The translations under genes and the position numbers were made by a program. A model generated the notes under the pieces. The model worked only from the letters and a program-made list of their open reading frames with translations, did no database searches and was not told the DNA's origin. DNA of 20,793 nt from Flavisolibacter sp. (GTDB lineage Bacteria; Bacteroidota; Bacteroidia; Chitinophagales; Chitinophagaceae). Positions 17,063-20,793 of the stretch are shown piece after piece; position 1 is the first letter of the stretch, and every line of letters starts with the position of its first letter. Location of the stretch: positions 1 through 20,793 of the forward strand of contig JAGIAB010000013.1 in the NCBI GenBank assembly GCA_017745135.1, given 5' to 3'.

Positions 17063-19981
17063 TCAAAACTCTTCTTCCATATCACTTTCACCAAAACCTT
17101 GCTGTTGTCTTGGTGCTTCTTTTACCGAAAACTTTTTGTTCTTCTTTGTTCCATCTTCCAAAATAATTTCTGCACTATACTCGTCAACTGGTAAGGTGAA
17201 AAGGTTGTTTCCTGCAGGTTGCAGGTTCAGTTTTCTTCCCAATTCATTTTCCAGGGCACTTACCGCAGATGAATTGATCCGCAAATCGTACCTGTAAATA
17301 TTCAATCCTTTTTCAATGGTGTCTTTCAGTGTAGTCAACACTGTGCCCTTTGATGACACTATTTGTATTGTAACAGGTCCGCTCTTTTCCACGAAGTAGG
17401 GGATTTCCACTCTTGGTCCTGCATCTGCATTCCGTCTTCTGCCAAAAGCCTGTACAAGTTGTACCGGTTCAATGTCAAAGACAACCAATTTTTCTTTCAG
17501 TAATTCAGGAGAGAGTTTTTGCAGCAAATTAATTTTTGCGATGTAAGCCGAACGTCCATGAGTGCCTAAAACAATTTCATTGTCTCTTTCCTGTATGGCA
17601 ATATCATGAACAGGAGCAGGAGGGAGACCACCCGTCCATGTCATAAAACTTTGACCACGATCTAGTGAAACATACAAACCATTATCGGTGCCCACATACA
17701 AAATTTTTTCATTCTTTGGATCTTCTTTGATCACGTTCACCGGTTCCACTGGAAGATCTTTTCCAAGCGGCTGCCATGTAGTTCCATAATCTTCGCTCAC
17801 AAAAACATAAGGCGAAAAATTATCGTAACGATAACCATTGAGACTAACATACACTCTTCCTTCTTTAAAATTGGAAGCCGTAACCTGGCTTACCCATAAT
17901 TTTTGCGGAAGCTTATCGGAAATTTTTGTCCAGTTGTAACCACCATCTTTTGAAACATGAATATTGCCATCGTCTGAACCTGCATACAGTAATCCAAATT
18001 TTAAGGGTGATTCCATAATTGTAGTCAACGTGCCATAAGGCACATCACCTTCTACATAACCATTGGTTAAATCACCTGATAACGCTTGCAGGTTTTCTCC
18101 TTTGTTCAATGAACGGTAAAAACGATTGGCTCCCAAATACAAAACATCATTATTGTGTCGCGATAGCCAGATGGGTGTTTCCCAGTTGAAACGCAATGGC
18201 TTTTCACCTAACTGGTGTGAAGGTTTCAAACTCAATCTTGATTTGCCTCCATCAATACTACCCCTGAAGTAAGCTCCAAACTGTGAACCGGTATAATAAA
18301 TATTGTTGTCTCGCGGATCCACCTGCACCTGCATGCCATCACCACCGCCAATGCTTTTGTAAGGATAATTTCCGTTAGCAGTCCAATCATAACTAAACTG
18401 GTAAGTAGAGGGGCCATACCATACGCCATTGTCCTGGAAGCCGCCATACACATTGTAGGGGCGGGCATTGTCAACTGTGATGGAATAGTACTGACCAACC
18501 GCAGGCGTGTTCGCCTTAAACCAGTTTTCACCATTGTCGTAGGTAATATTTAACCCGCCGTCATTTCCATTGATGATGTGGTCATCATCTTTCGGATCAA
18601 ACCAGACGGCGTGATGATCAACATGAACATTGGCTTTGGCAATATCACGAAAAGTTTTTCCACCATCATCAGACAACATTAAGGGCACAGCAATTGTGAT
18701 GACCTTATCAGGATTATTGGGAGACACCCAAATTCGGGCAAATACATAACCGTAGGTAAAGAACCAACCATCCAGGTAATTGCGATGTGTTTTCTTCCAC
18801 GTAGCACCACCATCATCGCTTCTGTAAACTTCAGCACCGATGATAGGAGTAGGAGATTCGTTGTCATCACTGCCGTCAAAATAATCTTCAATAACAGAAG
18901 GTTTGTAAGTTCCTCTGAGAACTTTATCTTTAATTTCTTTTGCAGTGTATCGGCCTAAATTCCTCTGCCGCAAAAACGAATTGAATTTCTTTTCATCTAA
19001 TTGAGCAAATTTTTCTTTTCTGAGACTCTTAAAATCTTGGAGTGCATAAATAGTGTCGGATAAATTATTTTTTCTGCCCGTGTCTGGCCTTTTTGCATTG
19101 TTATCAACTACAGCATACAATATTTTCGGATTTTTTGGATAGATAGCAAGACCAATGCGTCCAACACTATCCCCTGTTGGGAAGCCGCTTTGCGGAGTGC
19201 TGACCAACTTCCATGCTTTTCCGCCATCAGTGCTTTTGTAAATACCTGATGTTTTACCACATTCGACAAGATTCCATGCGGTACGGGTTTTAAACCATGT
19301 TGTAGCAAAGACATTATTCGGATTCACGGGATCAACAACAACGTCAATTGCCCCTGTGTTATCATCAATATATAAGGTCTGTTGCCAGCTTTTGCCTCCA
19401 TCCTCCGTATAATAAATTCCACGTTCCCTGTTTGGAGAATATAAATGCCCAATAACAGCCACCCATGCAATATCCGGATTGGTTGGATGTAATTCTACTT
19501 TACCAATATGATGTGATTCAGGCAGGCCAAGATATTCCCAGGTCTTACCATTGTTTCGTGTTTTGTACATACCGGTTCCTGCGTAGGAAGAACGCTGTGC
19601 ATTAGATTCCCCGGTTCCATACCAGACAATTTTATTTTTCCAATCGACTGCAACGTCGCCGGCAAATGTGTTGGGTAAATTGTCGGAGATGGGAATGAAT
19701 GACTGACCATTGTTCTTGGTGTACCACAATCCTCCGCTGGCATAGGCCACATAAAATTCTGTGGAGCGATCAGGATTCACATCAATGTCAACGACTCTTC
19801 CGCTCATGACAGTAGGACCAACACTTCTGAACTTAATATTTTTAACCAAGGAGGATTCTATTAATTGCTTCTTTCTTTCTTCCCCGGCCACTCTTTCTTT
19901 GGCCGAAGTGGCCTGCAATTGTTTTTGTGCATGTGTGGAAAGAAAACAAAATGTAAAAGCAGTGATCAGAATTTTTTTCAT
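17063..19981 (-). CDS. Secreted Asp-box beta-propeller protein (sortilin/VPS10-like, BNR repeats)
   Basis: The 972-residue protein has a signal peptide (MKKILITAFTFCF, cut near HAQ). I chose the ATG at 19981; the TTG at 19999 only adds six residues before the signal sequence. After the signal comes FRSVGPTVMSGRVVDIDVNP, typical of this exported family. Numerous Asp-box-type repeats follow: NNGKTW (143), DGGKSW (194), DGGKAW (252), DGGATW (390), DGGKTF (439), DNGENW (482), DGGYNW (679) and DYGTTW (731). They predict one or two beta-propellers, as in sortilin-type and xyloglucanase-type proteins. A charged helical insert lies at about 305-370. A C-terminal beta domain (about 820-960) ends in an acidic ESDMEEEF tail. 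Such proteins are often annotated as glycosyl hydrolases without proof. Binding or processing of an extracellular substrate is likely, the exact role unknown. Confidence 0.88.
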   Translation of the reverse strand: MKKILITAFTFCFLSTHAQKQLQATSAKERVAGEERKKQLIESSLVKNIKFRSVGPTVMSGRVVDIDVNPDRSTEFYVAYASGGLWYTKNNGQSFIPISDNLPNTFAGDVAVDWKNKIVWYGTGESNAQRSSYAGTGMYKTRNNGKTWEYLGLPESHHIGKVELHPTNPDIAWVAVIGHLYSPNRERGIYYTEDGGKSWQQTLYIDDNTGAIDVVVDPVNPNNVFATTWFKTRTAWNLVECGKTSGIYKSTDGGKAWKLVSTPQSGFPTGDSVGRIGLAIYPKNPKILYAVVDNNAKRPDTGRKNNLSDTIYALQDFKSLRKEKFAQLDEKKFNSFLRQRNLGRYTAKEIKDKVLRGTYKPSVIEDYFDGSDDNESPTPIIGAEVYRSDDGGATWKKTHRNYLDGWFFTYGYVFARIWVSPNNPDKVITIAVPLMLSDDGGKTFRDIAKANVHVDHHAVWFDPKDDDHIINGNDGGLNITYDNGENWFKANTPAVGQYYSITVDNARPYNVYGGFQDNGVWYGPSTYQFSYDWTANGNYPYKSIGGGDGMQVQVDPRDNNIYYTGSQFGAYFRGSIDGGKSRLSLKPSHQLGEKPLRFNWETPIWLSRHNNDVLYLGANRFYRSLNKGENLQALSGDLTNGYVEGDVPYGTLTTIMESPLKFGLLYAGSDDGNIHVSKDGGYNWTKISDKLPQKLWVSQVTASNFKEGRVYVSLNGYRYDNFSPYVFVSEDYGTTWQPLGKDLPVEPVNVIKEDPKNEKILYVGTDNGLYVSLDRGQSFMTWTGGLPPAPVHDIAIQERDNEIVLGTHGRSAYIAKINLLQKLSPELLKEKLVVFDIEPVQLVQAFGRRRNADAGPRVEIPYFVEKSGPVTIQIVSSKGTVLTTLKDTIEKGLNIYRYDLRINSSAVSALENELGRKLNLQPAGNNLFTLPVDEYSAEIILEDGTKKNKKFSVKEAPRQQQGFGESDMEEEF

Positions 19982-20297
19982 CAACAGTAGCAGTTTCAAT
20001 ATAAACTAAAAGACAGCTTAACTAGCTTTCAAGAAAGGGCAGGCTGGTTAGGCTGTTTAAATTTCAACGGGTTTTTCAATTCGGTAAATATTTTAGTATG
20101 GACAGCGTTAGCAATCATTCAAACCTTTTGCCCTGATCAATTTAAAATAAAACTACACTAGACAATAAGAACAGACTTTTCATTTCTTCACTTAAACTTA
20201 TCCGATTTTAAGCAAAGCTGGGGTGAATAGAAGCTGCAGGGCGGGGTTTGCCAACAGGCAGGTTAAAAATTGTAAGAAAAAAGATAAAATGTTTTGG

Positions 20298-20331
20298 TTG
20301 CCTCACTACGATCAGGTTTACCTTAGATTTG
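20298..20331 (+). promoter_or_regulatory. Candidate Bacteroidota promoter
   Basis: TTG (20298-20300) is followed after 23 bases by TAGATTTG (20324-20331), which matches the phylum's -7 consensus TAnnTTTG exactly. Transcription would start near 20338, about 105 bases before the ATG of the right-edge gene. The spacing is at the long end of the usual range. Confidence 0.5.
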
Positions 20332-20389
20332 GATTACAATAAATTCGTAAGAAAACTCAAAACAGTCTCTTATAAAGCAGCAGTCATGT

Positions 20390-20425
20390 CATAGCCTGCA
20401 ATGCAAAATTGTAGGCTATGTTTTT
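20390..20425 (+). terminator. Terminator-like hairpin in the leader of the right-edge gene
   Basis: Two 12-base arms, CATAGCCTGCAA and TTGTAGGCTATG, pair perfectly except for one G-U pair, around a 7-base loop, and are followed at once by five T. On the minus strand there is no T-run, so it is oriented to stop plus-strand transcription. It lies 18 bases before the downstream ATG. It could be an attenuator for that gene or the end of a small RNA of about 85-90 bases starting at the candidate promoter. Confidence 0.65.
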
Positions 20426-20443
20426 GTAAACAACATTTCTGTT

Positions 20444-20793
20444 ATGAAGCAGTTTTTCACCTTTTTACTTTTCTTTTTATTTGCTTCTTTTCTTGCTTTA
20501 TCTCAAACAATAGCGCAGAAGAGAGTAAAATTAGTACCTGGATATTCGCAGGTAATGGTAACAGTACCACCTTCTACTTTAAAAATTGATTCTTTTTATA
20601 AAAAATATTCGGACGCATTTGGTATTCCGATTGTTTCTTCTGAAAAAGTTCCTGATGATGCTTTGCTTATGGCAAGAGATATTGTCAACTATATGTTGAT
20701 CAAACGGCCGGATGTAGGTGCTGCTTTGATCAATCGTGGAGCAAGAGTTTTAGTAATGGCGGAAACAGAAATGGAAACAGATTTACCGGAGCG
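20444..20793 (+). CDS. Secreted protein of unknown function, 3' end outside the window
   Basis: An open frame starts at the ATG at 20444 and is still open at the window edge after 116 codons. It begins with a strong signal peptide (hydrophobic about 4-20, possible cut near residue 25 at IAQ). The visible mature part contains PGYSQVMVTVPPSTLKI, FGIPIVSSEKVPDDALLMAR and INRGARVLVMAETEMETDLPE. The SSEKVPDDAL-to-TDLPE stretch looks like a conserved domain start, of a kind I have seen in exported bacterial proteins of possible hydrolase type, but I cannot name the family. The gene is divergent from the Asp-box protein gene and is preceded by a promoter candidate and a terminator-like hairpin, so its expression may be controlled by attenuation. 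Confidence 0.75.
   Translation, partial: MKQFFTFLLFFLFASFLALSQTIAQKRVKLVPGYSQVMVTVPPSTLKIDSFYKKYSDAFGIPIVSSEKVPDDALLMARDIVNYMLIKRPDVGAALINRGARVLVMAETEMETDLPE

Larger units (their letters stand above)
19982..20443. other. 462-base intergenic stretch between divergent genes
   Basis: This space should hold promoters for the Asp-box protein gene (minus) and for the gene at the right edge (plus). I see a plus-strand consensus promoter (20298-20331) and a terminator-like hairpin (20390-20425). On the minus strand the best -7-like site reads AAGGTTTG at 20120-20127, one base off TAnnTTTG and with no spaced -33 element. The remainder is AT-rich with no convincing reading frame. Confidence 0.5.

Noticed and set aside
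16702..17166. 154-codon plus-strand frame across the amidohydrolase start and the propeller gene end
   Set aside because: It overlaps two strongly supported minus-strand genes and shows no domain of its own.
19982..19999. TTG start for the Asp-box protein
   Set aside because: The ATG at 19981 starts a standard signal peptide; the upstream six codons add only leucines and lysine.
1..20793. CRISPR arrays, tRNA or rRNA genes, insertion sequences, phage genes, defence genes
   Set aside because: No regularly spaced repeats, cloverleaf-like sequences, transposase or phage motifs were seen on either strand by reading.

Overview
The window looks like chromosomal DNA of a member of the Bacteroidota, most likely a soil or plant-associated genus of the Chitinophagaceae type. 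This is inferred from several traits. Base composition is moderate and AT-leaning. There are no clear Shine-Dalgarno sequences; starts sit in A/T-rich leaders. Nearly every gene encodes a protein with a signal peptide. The families are typical of that phylum: DUF885, a DUF5695-like protein, GH31, GH127, and a sortilin-like Asp-box protein. No rRNA, tRNA, CRISPR array, insertion sequence or SusC/SusD pair was seen.

Region 1 (1-9211, + strand) holds five closely spaced genes that read as one transcription unit entering from the left. They are a 5'-incomplete 4-hydroxyproline 2-epimerase, an FAD-dependent D-amino-acid dehydrogenase (probable cis-4-hydroxy-D-proline dehydrogenase), a secreted DUF885 metallopeptidase-like protein, a large secreted DUF5695-like protein, and a secreted GH31 alpha-glycosidase. 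The first two fit consecutive steps of trans-4-hydroxy-L-proline catabolism.

Region 2 (9532-12609, - strand) is one long secreted protein with LamG-like, Ig-like and GH127 (beta-L-arabinofuranosidase) parts, convergent with region 1. Region 3 (12864-15257, - strand) is a likely operon of four small envelope genes of unknown function. It contains two tandem paralogous secreted proteins, a two-helix membrane protein and a small secreted protein, and it ends at a clear hairpin-plus-U-tract terminator.

Region 4 (15393-19981, - strand) holds a secreted Asp-box/sortilin-like beta-propeller protein followed by a secreted metal-dependent amidohydrolase, probably co-transcribed. Region 5 (19982-20793) is a divergent intergenic stretch with a candidate Bacteroidota promoter and a terminator-like hairpin in the leader of a secreted-protein gene that runs off the right edge.

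The most interesting reading is functional and is inference. Hydroxyproline catabolism, a secreted peptidase, a beta-L-arabinofuranosidase of the family that removes arabinose from hydroxyproline, an alpha-glycosidase and a possible prolidase-like amidohydrolase lie side by side. Together they could degrade plant hydroxyproline-rich glycoproteins (extensins) and use both sugar and hydroxyproline. I found no unmistakably new defence, mobile or RNA system.
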